From Candidatus Faecalibacterium gallistercoris (GTDB taxonomy: Bacteria; Bacillota; Clostridia; Oscillospirales; Ruminococcaceae), in contig DXBJ01000023.1 of assembly GCA_019116585.1 (NCBI GenBank), forward strand, positions 1-43,585: DNA of 43,585 nt, read 5' to 3'. Numbering within the stretch: position 1 is the stretch's first letter; the number at the start of each line of letters is the position of its first letter. Both the position numbers and the translations under genes were made by a program. The notes under the pieces are model-generated. The model saw only the letters and a program-made list of their open reading frames with translations, was not told the origin of the DNA and did not search any database. Below are positions 26,902-35,486 of this stretch, one piece after another.

Positions 26902-29085
26902 TCACGCACGTACCGTCCGCTTGCGGTCGATGCGCACGCCGTCGGCGGTCTCGTAGGGGTTCTTGCGCACCAGCAGGTAGAGGATGCCTGCCAGCAGCAC
27001 CGCCGCCACGACGGTAAAAACGTTGAAGCTCACTTCGCCGGTGACCAGGCCGCCCAGCTGGTAGACGATCAGGGACACCACATAGGCGAACACGCACATG
27101 TAGCCGATGGCAAAGGCGGTCCAGCGGGGGTTGTTCATCTCCCGCTTGATGGCGCCCATGGCGGCAAAGCAGGGGGCGCACAGCAGGTTGAAGATCATAA
27201 AACTGTAGGCAGACAACGCGGTGAAGTTGGCGGCGATCAGTCCCCAGATCTCCTCGCCGTTTTCCGCCACTTCGCCCACGCCAAAAGTCACGGCCAGGGT
27301 GGAGACCACGTTCTCCTTGGCGATCAGGCCGCCCACGCAGGCGGTGGCGGCGCGCCAGTTGCCAAAGCCCAGGGGCGCAAAGACGGGGGCGACCACCCCG
27401 GCGATGGCGGCCAGCAGGGAGGCGTTGGTGTCCTCCACGGCGCCGAACACCCCGTCGGTGAAACCGTAGCCCTGCAGGAACCACAGCACCACGGTGGAGG
27501 CCAGGATGACGGTGCCGGCCCGCTTGACGTAGGAAGCGCCGCGCTCCCAGGTGGCGCGCAGCACGTTGCCCCAGGCGGGCACGTGGTAGGCGGGCAGCTC
27601 CATGACGAAGGGGGCGGGGTCGCCGGCAAAGGCGCGGGTCTTTTTCAGGATGACGCCGCTGACGATGACGGCGGCGATGCCGATGAAGTAAGCGCTGACG
27701 GCCACCAGGCTGCTGCCGCCGAAGATGGCGCCGGCCAGCAGGCCGATGATGGGCATCTTGGCGCTGCAGGGGATGAAGCAGGTGGTCATGATGGTCAGCT
27801 TGCGGTCACGGTCCTGCTCGATGGTGCGGCTGGCCATGACGCCGGGGATGCCGCAGCCCGAGGCCACCAGCAGGGGGATGAAGCTCTTGCCCGACAGGCC
27901 GAACCGGCGGAAGATGCGGTCCATCACGAAGGCGATGCGGGCCATGTAGCCGATGTCCTCCAGGATGGCCAGCAGGAAGCTCAGGACCAGGATCTGGGGC
28001 ACAAAGCCCAGGGCCGCGCCCACGCCGGCCACGATGCCGTCGTTGATGAGGCCCACCAGCCAGTCGGCGCAGCCGATGGACACCAGGAAGCCTTCCACGG
28101 CGGGGGGCACGATCTCGGTGAACAACACGTCGTTGACCCAGTCGGTGCCCATGGTGCCGAAGGAGACGGGGGTGCCGCCCATGGCGATGGTGTACACCGC
28201 CAGCATGACGACGGCAAAGATGGGCAGGGCGAGCACCCGGTTGGTGACGACCCGGTCGATCCGGTCGGAGACGGTCAGGTTGTCCTTGCGGGCTTTGCGG
28301 GTGCAGGCCTTCTGGGTGACGGTCTGGATAAAGGCGTAGCGCTGGGCGGTGATGATGCTTTCGGCGTCGTCGTCCAGCTCCTTTTCGCAGGCGGCCACGG
28401 TCTGCTCCACCTGCTGGGTCAGGGCGGCGTCCAGCCGCAGGGTCTCCATCACCTTTTCGTCCCGCTCAAACAGCTTGACGGCGTACCAGCGCAGGAAGCG
28501 GTCCTCCACCTTGCCGTGCAGCAGCCCCTCGATGGTCTCGATGGCCTGCTCCACGCTGCCGGTGAACACCCGGGGCAGGCGGACGGCCTTGCCGGCCTTG
28601 GCGGCCGCCACGGCGGCGCTGGCGGCGGCGGAGCAGCCGTCCCCCTTCAGGGCGCTCATCTCCACGGCCTTGCAGCCCATGGCGGCCCCCAGCTTGTCCA
28701 GGTCGATCCGGTCGCCGTTCTTGCGCACCAGGTCGATCATGTTCACGGCGATCACCACCGGGATGCCCAGCTCGATCAGCTGGGTGGTCAGGTAGAGGTT
28801 GCGCTCGATGTTGGTGCCGTCCACGATGTTCAGGATGGCGTCGGGCTTTTCGCCCACCAGGTAGCTGCGGGCCACCACTTCTTCCAGGGTGTAGGGCGAC
28901 AGGGAATAAATGCCCGGCAGGTCCTGCACGATGATGTCCTTGTCGTCCTTCAGGCGGCCGTCCTTTTTCTCGACGGTGACGCCGGGCCAGTTGCCCACAT
29001 ACTGATTGGCGCCGGTCAGGGCGTTGAACAGGGTGGTCTTGCCGCAGTTCGGGTTGCCTGCCAGTGCGATCTTGATTTGTGCCAT
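26902..29085 (-). CDS. feoB: Ferrous iron transport protein B
   Basis: FeoB is a membrane Fe2+ transporter with a cytosolic GTPase domain. The 727-residue protein has G1 GNPNCGKTT (10-18), the G3 motif DLPG, and NMID (G4). A helical domain follows, then about ten membrane segments with the two gate motifs bearing conserved Cys (GCGIPGVMASRT and CIPCSAKMPI). AAAGGAG precedes ATG 29085. It is preceded by two feoA genes and followed by a Cys-rich peptide gene and a DtxR-type regulator. A promoter overlapped by a palindromic operator precedes the cluster. Confidence 0.97.
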   Translation of the reverse strand: MAQIKIALAGNPNCGKTTLFNALTGANQYVGNWPGVTVEKKDGRLKDDKDIIVQDLPGIYSLSPYTLEEVVARSYLVGEKPDAILNIVDGTNIERNLYLTTQLIELGIPVVIAVNMIDLVRKNGDRIDLDKLGAAMGCKAVEMSALKGDGCSAAASAAVAAAKAGKAVRLPRVFTGSVEQAIETIEGLLHGKVEDRFLRWYAVKLFERDEKVMETLRLDAALTQQVEQTVAACEKELDDDAESIITAQRYAFIQTVTQKACTRKARKDNLTVSDRIDRVVTNRVLALPIFAVVMLAVYTIAMGGTPVSFGTMGTDWVNDVLFTEIVPPAVEGFLVSIGCADWLVGLINDGIVAGVGAALGFVPQILVLSFLLAILEDIGYMARIAFVMDRIFRRFGLSGKSFIPLLVASGCGIPGVMASRTIEQDRDRKLTIMTTCFIPCSAKMPIIGLLAGAIFGGSSLVAVSAYFIGIAAVIVSGVILKKTRAFAGDPAPFVMELPAYHVPAWGNVLRATWERGASYVKRAGTVILASTVVLWFLQGYGFTDGVFGAVEDTNASLLAAIAGVVAPVFAPLGFGNWRAATACVGGLIAKENVVSTLAVTFGVGEVAENGEEIWGLIAANFTALSAYSFMIFNLLCAPCFAAMGAIKREMNNPRWTAFAIGYMCVFAYVVSLIVYQLGGLVTGEVSFNVFTVVAAVLLAGILYLLVRKNPYETADGVRIDRKRTVRA

Positions 29086-29116
29086 GTACAGCTTCTCCTT
29101 TCTCACCCGGCGGGGG

Positions 29117-29338
29117 TCAGTTGATCTCGACCATTTCGGCGTCGGCCTTGCGCACGCTCAGCTCATAGCCGCGGACGTTCAGCTCCATGGGGTCGCCCAG
29201 GGGCGCCACCTTGCGCACATAGATCTGGACGCCCTTGGTGATGCCCATATCCATGATGCGGCGCTTGACCGGGCCGGTCCCGTTCAGGCGGGCGACGGTG
29301 ACGGTCTGGCCGACCTGCGCGTCTTTCAGGGTTTTCAT
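29117..29338 (-). CDS. feoA: FeoA domain protein (second in operon)
   Basis: The 73-residue SH3-like FeoA protein (TVTVARLNGTGPVKRRIMDMGITKGVQIYV) supports FeoB-mediated Fe2+ uptake. ATG 29338 follows GGAGG. It begins 84 bases after the first feoA stop and ends 31 bases before feoB. It resembles standard FeoA more closely than the first copy does. Confidence 0.93.
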   Translation of the reverse strand: MKTLKDAQVGQTVTVARLNGTGPVKRRIMDMGITKGVQIYVRKVAPLGDPMELNVRGYELSVRKADAEMVEIN

Positions 29339-29422
29339 AGCTTGTTTCCTCCCACTGCATTGCAATATACAAAACCGTCGGGGCGTCCCGGGCGGGCCGC
29401 CCTGGCCGTTTTATCAAAAGGT

Positions 29423-29635
29423 TCAGTACAGGATGCGGCCCGCCATCTGGCTGTCCAAGGCGATGCGGCCCTCCTTCACCTGCAGGATCAGGTTGCCGGC
29501 GATCTCGTTGACCACCGTCACGGGGCTGTCCACCACAAAACCCAGCTCGGCCAGGTGCTGGCGCACCTCGTCCCGCCCGGTGATGCGCCGGATGGTGACG
29601 GTCTCACCCGGCCTTGCCATCGTCAAAGGCATCAT
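29423..29635 (-). CDS. feoA: FeoA domain protein (first in operon)
   Basis: This is a second small FeoA-like protein, about 70 residues (ETVTIRRITGRDEVRQHLAELGFVVDSPVTVV...). It is clearly diverged from its neighbour, so the pair is not a recent duplication. The start is uncertain: ATG 29635 has GGGAG 11 bases upstream, ATG 29632 is adjacent, and ATG 29653 has no ribosome binding site. Tandem FeoA proteins before FeoB are common in Clostridia. Confidence 0.88.
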   Translation of the reverse strand: MMPLTMARPGETVTIRRITGRDEVRQHLAELGFVVDSPVTVVNEIAGNLILQVKEGRIALDSQMAGRILY

Positions 29636-29692
29636 AAAAACGATCACTCCCATCTATGCGCGATGCGGTTCGTTCATACAAACTTCACGGTT

Positions 29693-29708
29693 GTAAGTTT
29701 ACGCTTAC
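29693..29708. promoter_or_regulatory. Palindromic operator over the feo -10 box
   Basis: GTAAG-N6-CTTAC lies exactly over the -10 box of the feo promoter, so a bound repressor would block polymerase. The same half-sites recur three times before the DUF3793 gene. The DtxR-type protein encoded at the end of this cluster is the natural candidate to bind; this is inferred. Confidence 0.65.
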
Positions 29709-29724
29709 TAACTGCAAAAGTCAA
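29696..29724 (-). promoter_or_regulatory. Promoter of the feo operon
   Basis: On the - strand TTGACT (29724-29719), a 17-base spacer and TAAACT (29701-29696) are seen. The -10 box is embedded in the palindrome at 29693-29708, implying negative control. Confidence 0.75.
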
Positions 29725-29744
29725 TCGGTTTTGGAGAGACGGAA

Positions 29745-29764
29745 GTAAGTTTGTAAAAACTAAC
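29745..29764. promoter_or_regulatory. Second palindrome upstream of the feo promoter
   Basis: GTAAG and CTAAC half-sites occur here with a 10-base centre that is itself symmetric (AGTTT-N4-AAACT). It sits about 20 bases upstream of the -35 box. Its spacing differs from the other copies, so binding by the same protein is less certain. Confidence 0.4.
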
Positions 29765-29860
29765 AGTCTTTCCAGGATTTTATCGTTACTTTTTTGGCAA
29801 GTTTGCGCTGTCTGACCTTCTTGCCCGGGCGCCTGCGCGCCTCGCTCACGGGAGGGGGAC

Positions 29861-30448
29861 CTACGCGGCCACCGCCAGCTTGAGCACCGGGGTCCCGCTG
29901 TGGAACAGCCGCAGGTAGACCGCGGTGCATTTGTTCAGCTGGGCAAAGTGGCGCCGGGCGGCGTCGGGGTCGCCGTAGCTTTTCCAGCAGCCGCAGCAGG
30001 TAAAGTTGCGCCCCCGGTTGGCGATGAAGCCCTCCACGTCCCCCAGAGGGTACCCCAGAAAGACCCCGATCTCGTGGGGGAAGTCCCCGTCACAGGACAG
30101 CCGGCCGGCCAGCTGCCGCAGCAGCTGGGCGCAGCCCGCAGGGGTGGCCGGGTCGGAGGGCAGGGCATAGCCCTCCCGCCGGAGAAAAGCCCCCACCCCG
30201 GGCTGGGCCAGGGCGGCCCCCAACTTGGCCGGCCGGTAGAGGTACACCAGGTACCAATGGCTGTGGGGGCACTCCTTCAGCACCAGCAGGCGGATGCCCT
30301 TGGGGGCCAGCCGGGCGTCCCAGCCGGCTACGGTGGCGTAAAAAGCCGCCCGGTCCCGGTTTTCGTGCCGGAACAGATTGGCCGGTTTCAGCCCCGCCAG
30401 CACGGGGGAGCACTGCTCGATCATAACGGTCTCGAAGTTCCTCTCCAT
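29861..30448 (-). CDS. DUF3793 family protein, probably in the iron regulon
   Basis: The 195-residue cytosolic protein fits the DUF3793 family. It has an early ECPHSHWYLVYLYRP segment, the conserved EIGVFLGYPLGDVEGFI core (about 124-140) and a CCGCWKSYGDPDAARRHF region. The function is unknown; I recall these genes near iron and flavodoxin genes in Clostridia. Three palindromes like that on the feo promoter lie in its upstream region, one at the predicted transcription start. That supports control by iron. GAGG precedes ATG 30448. The gene lies next to the feo operon on the same strand, but no terminator is obvious between them. Confidence 0.82.
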   Translation of the reverse strand: MERNFETVMIEQCSPVLAGLKPANLFRHENRDRAAFYATVAGWDARLAPKGIRLLVLKECPHSHWYLVYLYRPAKLGAALAQPGVGAFLRREGYALPSDPATPAGCAQLLRQLAGRLSCDGDFPHEIGVFLGYPLGDVEGFIANRGRNFTCCGCWKSYGDPDAARRHFAQLNKCTAVYLRLFHSGTPVLKLAVAA

Positions 30449-30513
30449 AAGCGCACCTCGCTGTAAAAAGTGTCGGTTTCAGTATCCCGTCCGGGGGCGG
30501 CGGATATACACGA

Positions 30514-30529
30514 GTAAGTTTTAACTAAC
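30514..30529. promoter_or_regulatory. Iron-regulon-type palindrome U1
   Basis: GTAAG-N6-CTAAC lies in the leader of the DUF3793 gene. It has the same half-sites and 6-base spacing as the operator on the feo promoter. Confidence 0.55.
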
Positions 30530-30550
30530 CACAAAGGAAAAAGAAAAGTG

Positions 30551-30566
30551 GTAAGCATACGCTAAC
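30551..30566. promoter_or_regulatory. Iron-regulon-type palindrome U2
   Basis: GTAAG-N6-CTAAC is the second copy in the leader. On the - strand it contains a -10-like TATGCT, so a second promoter here is possible but its -35 is weak. Confidence 0.55.
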
Positions 30567-30605
30567 CCGCGGGCTAAAAGAAACCGGGCCGCAGCCCGCT
30601 TTTCA

Positions 30606-30621
30606 ATTAGTCATAACTAAC
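30606..30621. promoter_or_regulatory. Iron-regulon-type palindrome U3 at the transcription start
   Basis: ATTAG-N6-CTAAC covers the predicted start site, seven bases downstream of the -10 box of the DUF3793 promoter. A bound repressor would interfere with initiation. Confidence 0.55.
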
Positions 30622-30627
30622 GGCTTT

Positions 30628-30657
30628 ATCTTACCACAACCCCGCCGGCGCTGTCAA
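30628..30657 (-). promoter_or_regulatory. Promoter of the DUF3793 gene
   Basis: On the - strand TTGACA (30657-30652), an 18-base spacer and TAAGAT (30633-30628) are seen. The leader to the start codon is about 170 bases and holds two further palindromes and a G/C hairpin at 30569-30600. Confidence 0.7.
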
Positions 30658-30674
30658 GAGCAGGAAACAAAAAA

Positions 30675-30724
30675 GCGCGTCGTTTTCGACACGCAAAAAA
30701 GACACCTGCTTACACAGGTGTCTT
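30675..30724 (-). terminator. Tandem terminators after the tRNA genes
   Basis: The first stem pairs AAGACACCTG (30699-30708) with its exact complement (30715-30724), followed on the - strand by TTTTTT. A second hairpin (about 30675-30694, CGACGCGC against GCGTGTCG) is again followed by TTTTTT. Confidence 0.88.
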
Positions 30725-30727
30725 TGG

Positions 30728-30805
30728 TGGGGTGCCCAGAGGGACTCGAACCCTCGATCTCCAGATCCACAATCTGGCGCGTTAACCGACTACGCTATGG
30801 GCACC
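30728..30805 (-). tRNA. tRNA-His (GTG)
   Basis: The cloverleaf folds with anticodon GTG in the loop TTGTGGA and a T arm GAGGG-TTCGAGT-CCCTC. The 8-base acceptor GGTGCCCA/TGGGCACC includes the extra 5' G typical of tRNA-His. CCA is encoded (30730-30728). Confidence 0.95.
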
Positions 30806-30812
30806 ACAGCAA

Positions 30813-30886
<74 letters not shown>

Positions 30887-30947
30887 ACGTCCTAATCCTC
30901 TGGGGCTTTTTCTTGGTGCAGGCCGTTCGGCACAGGCTGCGAGAGAT

Positions 30948-30976
30948 ATAATAGCATAAACGGGCCGGTCTGTCAA
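30948..30976 (-). promoter_or_regulatory. Promoter of the tRNA-Arg/tRNA-His unit
   Basis: On the - strand a perfect TTGACA (30976-30971), a 17-base spacer and TATTAT (30953-30948) lie about 60 bases before tRNA-Arg. This is a strong match, as expected for a stable RNA promoter. Confidence 0.88.
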
Positions 30977-31082
30977 GAAAAATCTGAAAAAATTTCTGGC
31001 TTTTTTGCGCACAGGGCGCCGTCTGAGCGGAAAAGCACGTCTGTGCATTTGTTTTTGCGATCCGGCCGCCGCGCCCGGCTGC

Positions 31083-31119
31083 AAAAAAGCCCGCCCGGAC
31101 GGCCGTGCGTTCGGGCGGG
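31083..31119 (-). terminator. Terminator of the SGNH hydrolase gene
   Basis: On the - strand CCCGCCCG (31119-31112) pairs with CGGGCGGG (31097-31090), followed by C and TTTTTT (31088-31083). It lies about 50 bases past the stop. Confidence 0.85.
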
Positions 31120-31170
31120 AAGGGTGCGTATCTGTATCAGGCAGAGGGCAAAAGGGGCGCGGCGGCTGCC

Positions 31171-32262
31171 TTACGCCGCGGTATCGATGGCCTCGACGAT
31201 CTGCTCGGCGATGTAACGGTGACCCGCGGTGGTGGGGTGGCCGTCGTTGGCGGTCCGGGTGCGGGGGATGGGCACATAGGTGCAGCCGGTCTCCTCGGCC
31301 AGGTTGCGGACAAAGCGGTTGTAACGGTTGAAGAAGTTGCTCCAGGTCCACAGCAGAGGCACGGGGTTATAGCAGCCCAGCAGCAGGATCTGGGCGTCGG
31401 GGTTCAGCGCCCGGATGGCGTCGACGATCTGGGGCAGGTAGGTCTCCACGTTGTCGTAGGCGGTGCTGCACACCTGGGCCGCGCCGGTGGTCAGGGCGTA
31501 GAACAGGTCCCCGGTCTCCTTCATGGTCAGGCGCATCCCGAACAGCTGCTGGGCCATCTGGACAAAGGTGTCCCAGTTCATGTCCCGGTAGCCGCCGGAG
31601 ACGATGGCGTTGGCCAGCTGCTCCGACTTCCAGTTGGTGGCGTTGCCGATGGAGACCACAAAGGGGACCATGGCGTCGTTCATCCCGATCTGGATGCTGA
31701 TGACGTCGGCCTCCTTGAGGTAATCCCGGAAGGCGGGGTAGACGTAGTAGGTGCCGGCGGGCTGGTTGAACTCGGACATCTGGCCGTCCCGGACCATCTC
31801 CAGCAGGTCCTTGGTCATCAGGGCGGGCAGGCCCAGGTCAAGGGCGTGGTCCCGGTCCAGGCCCAGCATCTCGGCCACATAGGAGACATAGCAGCTGTCG
31901 GGGTAGCCTTTGAAGTTGGGGCTGATGTCGTAGAAAATTTCGGCCGGCGTGAAGTTGAAGCCGTCGAGGCCCACCCCGGCGGCGATGCTGTCGCCCAGGG
32001 CTATGTAGGTCAGCTGGTGGTCCTGGTCCGGGCCTTCGGCGGCGTCCTCGGCGGGGGTCTCCTGGATCAGCATGATCTCGTCCTGGACGTCGGCGGGGGT
32101 ACCGGCTTGTCCGCCCTGGTCGGACACCAGGATGGAGGTGGGGCCGTCTGCGCCGCCGATGACCTGGGCGCCGGCTTCGGGCTCTGCCGCAAAGGCGCTG
32201 AGGGGCGCCATGGCCAGCGCCATGGCCGCCGCCAGCAGCAAGCTGAGGATGCGTTTTTTCAT
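31171..32262 (-). CDS. Secreted SGNH/GDSL-type hydrolase
   Basis: The 363-residue protein starts with a signal peptide (MKKRILSLLLAAAMALAM..., cleavage near AFA-AEP). A 45-residue acidic linker and an SGNH esterase/lipase domain follow. Block I is ALGDSIAAGVG with the catalytic Ser, block III is IGMNDAM, and block V is NDGHPTTAGH with the Asp-x-x-His-like pair. The substrate is unknown; esters of cell-surface or dietary glycans are typical. AAAGGAG precedes ATG 32262. The frame remains open far upstream, but the signal peptide fixes this start. It is monocistronic. Confidence 0.88.
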   Translation of the reverse strand: MKKRILSLLLAAAMALAMAPLSAFAAEPEAGAQVIGGADGPTSILVSDQGGQAGTPADVQDEIMLIQETPAEDAAEGPDQDHQLTYIALGDSIAAGVGLDGFNFTPAEIFYDISPNFKGYPDSCYVSYVAEMLGLDRDHALDLGLPALMTKDLLEMVRDGQMSEFNQPAGTYYVYPAFRDYLKEADVISIQIGMNDAMVPFVVSIGNATNWKSEQLANAIVSGGYRDMNWDTFVQMAQQLFGMRLTMKETGDLFYALTTGAAQVCSTAYDNVETYLPQIVDAIRALNPDAQILLLGCYNPVPLLWTWSNFFNRYNRFVRNLAEETGCTYVPIPRTRTANDGHPTTAGHRYIAEQIVEAIDTAA

Positions 32263-32346
32263 AACAGGCTCCTTTTCGTCCACCGCCTGCTTAAAGCAGG
32301 ACAAAATATGGACAAATGACGTTTTTTGGATGGCTTTCCTGCTACC

Positions 32347-32375
32347 ATCATAAGAGCCTGAGGCCCGGTTGTCAA
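32347..32375 (-). promoter_or_regulatory. Promoter of the SGNH hydrolase gene
   Basis: On the - strand a perfect TTGACA (32375-32370), a 17-base spacer and TATGAT (32352-32347) are seen, giving a leader of about 80 bases. Confidence 0.8.
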
Positions 32376-32442
32376 CCCCCCGGGCAGAAATTTCCACCGA
32401 AAGATCCCTGCGCCACAGGTCCCGGCCCGGCCGGAACGGCGC

Positions 32443-32474
32443 AAAAAACCGCCCGTACCAGAAGAACGGACGGT
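32443..32474 (-). terminator. Terminator of the acyl-CoA synthetase-like gene
   Basis: On the - strand ACCGTCCGT (32474-32466) pairs with ACGGGCGGT (32456-32448) with one G-T pair, followed by TTTTT. It lies about 66 bases after the stop codon. Confidence 0.82.
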
Positions 32475-32540
32475 GTAAATCAGTATAAAATGCACTCTGT
32501 AATACGGACTGTTGAGCCGCATCCCCCGCGCGGGGTGGGA

Positions 32541-34271
32541 TCAGTAGTCCTGGGGGGTGACCTGAGCTTCCAGCGTGAGGTAGTCCACCTTGCCCACCGG
32601 GGTCAGGGGCAGCTTGTCGATGAACTTGTAGCCCACCGGCAGCACGTATTCGGGCAGCTCGTCGGCGCACATCCCCCGCAGTTCCCGGACGATCTGCTTC
32701 TTTTTCTTGCCGCAGTCCCCTTTCAGGACGATGTAGGCAAGGGGCAGCCGGCCCTGGACGTGGTCCTTGTCGGCGCAGCCCACCACCGAGCAGCCGGACA
32801 CCGCCGGGTGCTTGCTGATGACATTTTCGATCATGGAGGGGAAGATCTTGAAGCCGTCGTGGCGGATGATCATCCGCTTGATCCGGCTGTCCAAAAAGAC
32901 GAAGCCCTCCTCGTCCATGTAACCGATGTCCCCGCTGTGGACCCAGACCCGGCCGTCGGCGTGCTTGCGCAGGATGATGGCGGTCTCCTCGGGCTTCTTG
33001 TAGTAGCCCTGCATGACGCAGGGGCCCGAGATGCAGATCTCGCCCCGCTCGCCGATGGGCAGCTCGGTCTCGGTGCCCGGTTCAAAGATGGAGACCACCG
33101 TCCCCGGCAGAGGCAGGCCCACCGTGCCGGGCTTGTTGCGGGTGCCGGCGGCGGCGGTGGCGGCCGAGCAGACCTCGGTCATGCCGTAGCCCTTGGCCAG
33201 GGCGTAGGGGGCGTGGTGGTCGGCCAAAAAGTCGTTCACCGTCTTTTCGGCCCCGAGGGAGATGGCGTCCCCGCCGCAGGCGAAGTTCAGCACAAAGGAC
33301 AGGTCCTTCTTTTTCAGCCTGGGGTCGGCGGCCAGCACCTGGTAGTGGGCCGGCACGCCGAACATATGGGCGGGCTTGTGCTTGAGCACCAGCTTGCCCA
33401 GCTCGGCGGGGTCCAGGTTGGGGATGATGACCACCGTGATGCCCAGGGACAGGGGCAGGTGGACGCCGCAGGCGTAGCCGTAAGCGATGAAGGGGGGCAT
33501 CACGTTGAGCAGCTTCTGCTGGCGCTGGAACACCACCTCGTAGGCGGCGAACTGCTGGGCCAGGGCGTTGAAGGCGGTGTCCGCCAGCAGCACCCCCTTG
33601 GGGCTGCCGGTGGTGCCGCCGGTGTGGACCATGACGCAGCTGTGGGCCGGGTCAAAGGGCTCGCTGGCGGTGCTGGCGCCCTTGCCCGCCGCCATGAACT
33701 GCTTCCAGGTGATGACGTTGGAGGCATAGCGGTTGCGGTCGGGGTTGGCGGCGGTGTAGGCCAGCTTCATCGGCCCGCTGAGGGACTCGGCGGGAGAAAA
33801 GACCAGCACTTTTTCCACGGTGGTGCGGCGGGTGGCCTGGTGGCACTTGTCGTAGAACAGGTTCATGCAGATCAGCATCCGGGAGCCTGCCTCTTCAATG
33901 TAATCGTGGATGCCCTCGGGGCTGTAGCGGGGATCGACCAGGTTGAGGGTGGCGCCCACCATGTCGGAAGCGTAGAACAGATAGATCAGCTCGGGGGTCA
34001 TGACGCTGACCGCCGTCATGATGTCCCCCTTGCGCACGCCGGCGGCCCGCAGGGCGGCGGCGGTCTTTTTGACGTTGACGATGAAGGTGGCGTAGGTGAT
34101 GTTGGTCCCGTAATAGTTCAGGGCAATGTCCGCCAGGTGGCCCTTGTTCTGGCGGCAGACGTACTCGAAAGCCGTGCAGTCGGGCACGGGCATATCCCGG
34201 TATTTGGGGTCATAGAACGACATCCAGGGCTGGGCCTTGGAGGCGTAAACCGGCTCTTTGGTGACAGGCAT
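32541..34271 (-). CDS. AMP-forming acyl-CoA synthetase-like ligase
   Basis: This ANL-superfamily enzyme is expected to activate a carboxylic acid as acyl-AMP and pass it to CoA. The 576-residue protein has the P-loop-like HTGGTTGSPKGV (about 217-228), YGMTEVCS, the hinge motif SGDIGYMDEEGF with the downstream DSRIKRMI, and the catalytic Lys in TPVGKVDYLTL near the C-terminus. The acyl substrate cannot be told from sequence. GGGAGAAAGGA precedes ATG 34271. It is monocistronic. Confidence 0.9.
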   Translation of the reverse strand: MPVTKEPVYASKAQPWMSFYDPKYRDMPVPDCTAFEYVCRQNKGHLADIALNYYGTNITYATFIVNVKKTAAALRAAGVRKGDIMTAVSVMTPELIYLFYASDMVGATLNLVDPRYSPEGIHDYIEEAGSRMLICMNLFYDKCHQATRRTTVEKVLVFSPAESLSGPMKLAYTAANPDRNRYASNVITWKQFMAAGKGASTASEPFDPAHSCVMVHTGGTTGSPKGVLLADTAFNALAQQFAAYEVVFQRQQKLLNVMPPFIAYGYACGVHLPLSLGITVVIIPNLDPAELGKLVLKHKPAHMFGVPAHYQVLAADPRLKKKDLSFVLNFACGGDAISLGAEKTVNDFLADHHAPYALAKGYGMTEVCSAATAAAGTRNKPGTVGLPLPGTVVSIFEPGTETELPIGERGEICISGPCVMQGYYKKPEETAIILRKHADGRVWVHSGDIGYMDEEGFVFLDSRIKRMIIRHDGFKIFPSMIENVISKHPAVSGCSVVGCADKDHVQGRLPLAYIVLKGDCGKKKKQIVRELRGMCADELPEYVLPVGYKFIDKLPLTPVGKVDYLTLEAQVTPQDY

Positions 34272-34339
34272 AGTGTTCCTTTCTCCCTTGAAAGCGATAA
34301 AATAGGGCGGGGGCGTTTTGCTGCACCCGCACACCATCT

Positions 34340-34369
34340 ATTATATAGAGGCATGAATGGGAAAGTCAA
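34340..34369 (-). promoter_or_regulatory. Promoter of the acyl-CoA synthetase-like gene
   Basis: On the - strand TTGACT (34369-34364), an 18-base spacer and a perfect TATAAT (34345-34340) are seen. The leader of about 65 bases has a G/C-rich hairpin. Confidence 0.78.
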
Positions 34370-34484
34370 TGCAAACACGGCGCCCATCCACACCTGCGCC
34401 CCAGTATAGCAGAAACTTTTGTCTAAACAGTGAACGCTGGATTGTTTTATCTTTTATTTTGTAGAAAGCAGACCGATTTTTTAC

Positions 34485-34527
34485 AAAACAAAACAGGCAG
34501 GGGCCTCGCAACGGAGGTCCCTGCCTG
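34485..34527 (-). terminator. Terminator of the opp operon
   Basis: On the - strand CAGGCAGGGACCTC pairs with GAGGCCCCTGCCTG (34527-34494), followed by TTTTGTTTTG. It starts nine bases after the oppF stop. Confidence 0.92.
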
Positions 34528-34535
34528 GGTACGGA

Positions 34536-35483
34536 TCAGATAGGCCCGGCATCCTGCGGCCAGCGCGCGGCCTCGTCCTGGCTGCACAGCACCCAGTGCC
34601 GGGGGCGCAGCTCCCGCCAGGCGGGCGGGTCGGCGTCGTAGTGGTGGATGGCGGGGTCGTAGACCAGCAGCTTTTTGCCCCGCTCCCGGCGGGGGCTGGG
34701 CATGGGGATGGCGGACAGCAGGCTGCGGGTGTAGGGGTGGATGGGGTGGGCGGTCAACTCCTCGGCGTCGGCCAGCTCCACGATGTCCCCCTTGTGGATG
34801 ACGGCGATGCGGTCCGAGATATAGCGCATCACCGACAGGTCGTGGGCGATGAACAGGTAGGTGATGCCCCGCTGCTGCTGCAGGTGCCGCAGCAGGTTGA
34901 GCACCTGGGCCCGGATGGACATATCCAGCGCCGAGATGGGCTCGTCGGCAATGATGAACTCGGGCTCGACGATCAGGGCCCGGGCGATGCCGATGCGCTG
35001 GCGCTGCCCGCCCGAAAATTCGTGGGGGAAGCGGGAGGCGAATTCGGGCAGCAGGCCCACCTCCAGCAGGGCCTGGCGGACCTTTTCTTCCCGCTGGGCG
35101 GCGGTGAGGTCGGGGCGGACGTTCATCAGCCCCTCGCCCACGATGTAGCTGACCTTGGCCCGCTCGTTCAGGGAGGACTGGGGGTCCTGGAAAATCATCT
35201 GGATCTCCTTGATGACCTGCCGGTCCAGCTCTTTGCTGATCCTGCCGTTGATCTGCTGGCCCTTGTACAGGATCTGCCCGCCGGAGGTGGGGATGATCCG
35301 CATGATGGCCCGGCCGATGGTGGTCTTGCCCGAGCCCGACTCGCCCACCAGGCCGAAGGTCTCGCCCCGGTAGATGGAAAAGTTGGCATGGGACACCGCC
35401 CGGTATTTTTTGCGGCCGGCGCCGTAAGTCACCTCCAGGTCTTTTACCTGCAGGAGGACTTCCCGGTGTTCGGTTTCAGACAT
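34536..35483 (-). CDS. oppF: Oligopeptide ABC transporter ATP-binding protein
   Basis: The 315-residue ATPase has Walker [10 protein letters not shown] (about 38-46), the ABC signature FSGGQRQRI (about 157-165) and Walker [15 protein letters not shown]-terminal OppD/F extension ([15 protein letters not shown]) follows. As the last gene of oppABCDF it supplies one half of the ATPase heterodimer. It starts three bases after the oppD stop. Confidence 0.94.
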   Translation of the reverse strand: MSETEHREVLLQVKDLEVTYGAGRKKYRAVSHANFSIYRGETFGLVGESGSGKTTIGRAIMRIIPTSGGQILYKGQQINGRISKELDRQVIKEIQMIFQDPQSSLNERAKVSYIVGEGLMNVRPDLTAAQREEKVRQALLEVGLLPEFASRFPHEFSGGQRQRIGIARALIVEPEFIIADEPISALDMSIRAQVLNLLRHLQQQRGITYLFIAHDLSVMRYISDRIAVIHKGDIVELADAEELTAHPIHPYTRSLLSAIPMPSPRRERGKKLLVYDPAIHHYDADPPAWRELRPRHWVLCSQDEAARWPQDAGPI

Positions 35484-35486
35484 GGG

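Noticed and set aside
30569-30604. Terminator on the + strand (GCGGGCT...AGCCCGC then TTTT)
   Set aside because: No + strand transcript is expected here; it is more likely a structure in the DUF3793 leader.
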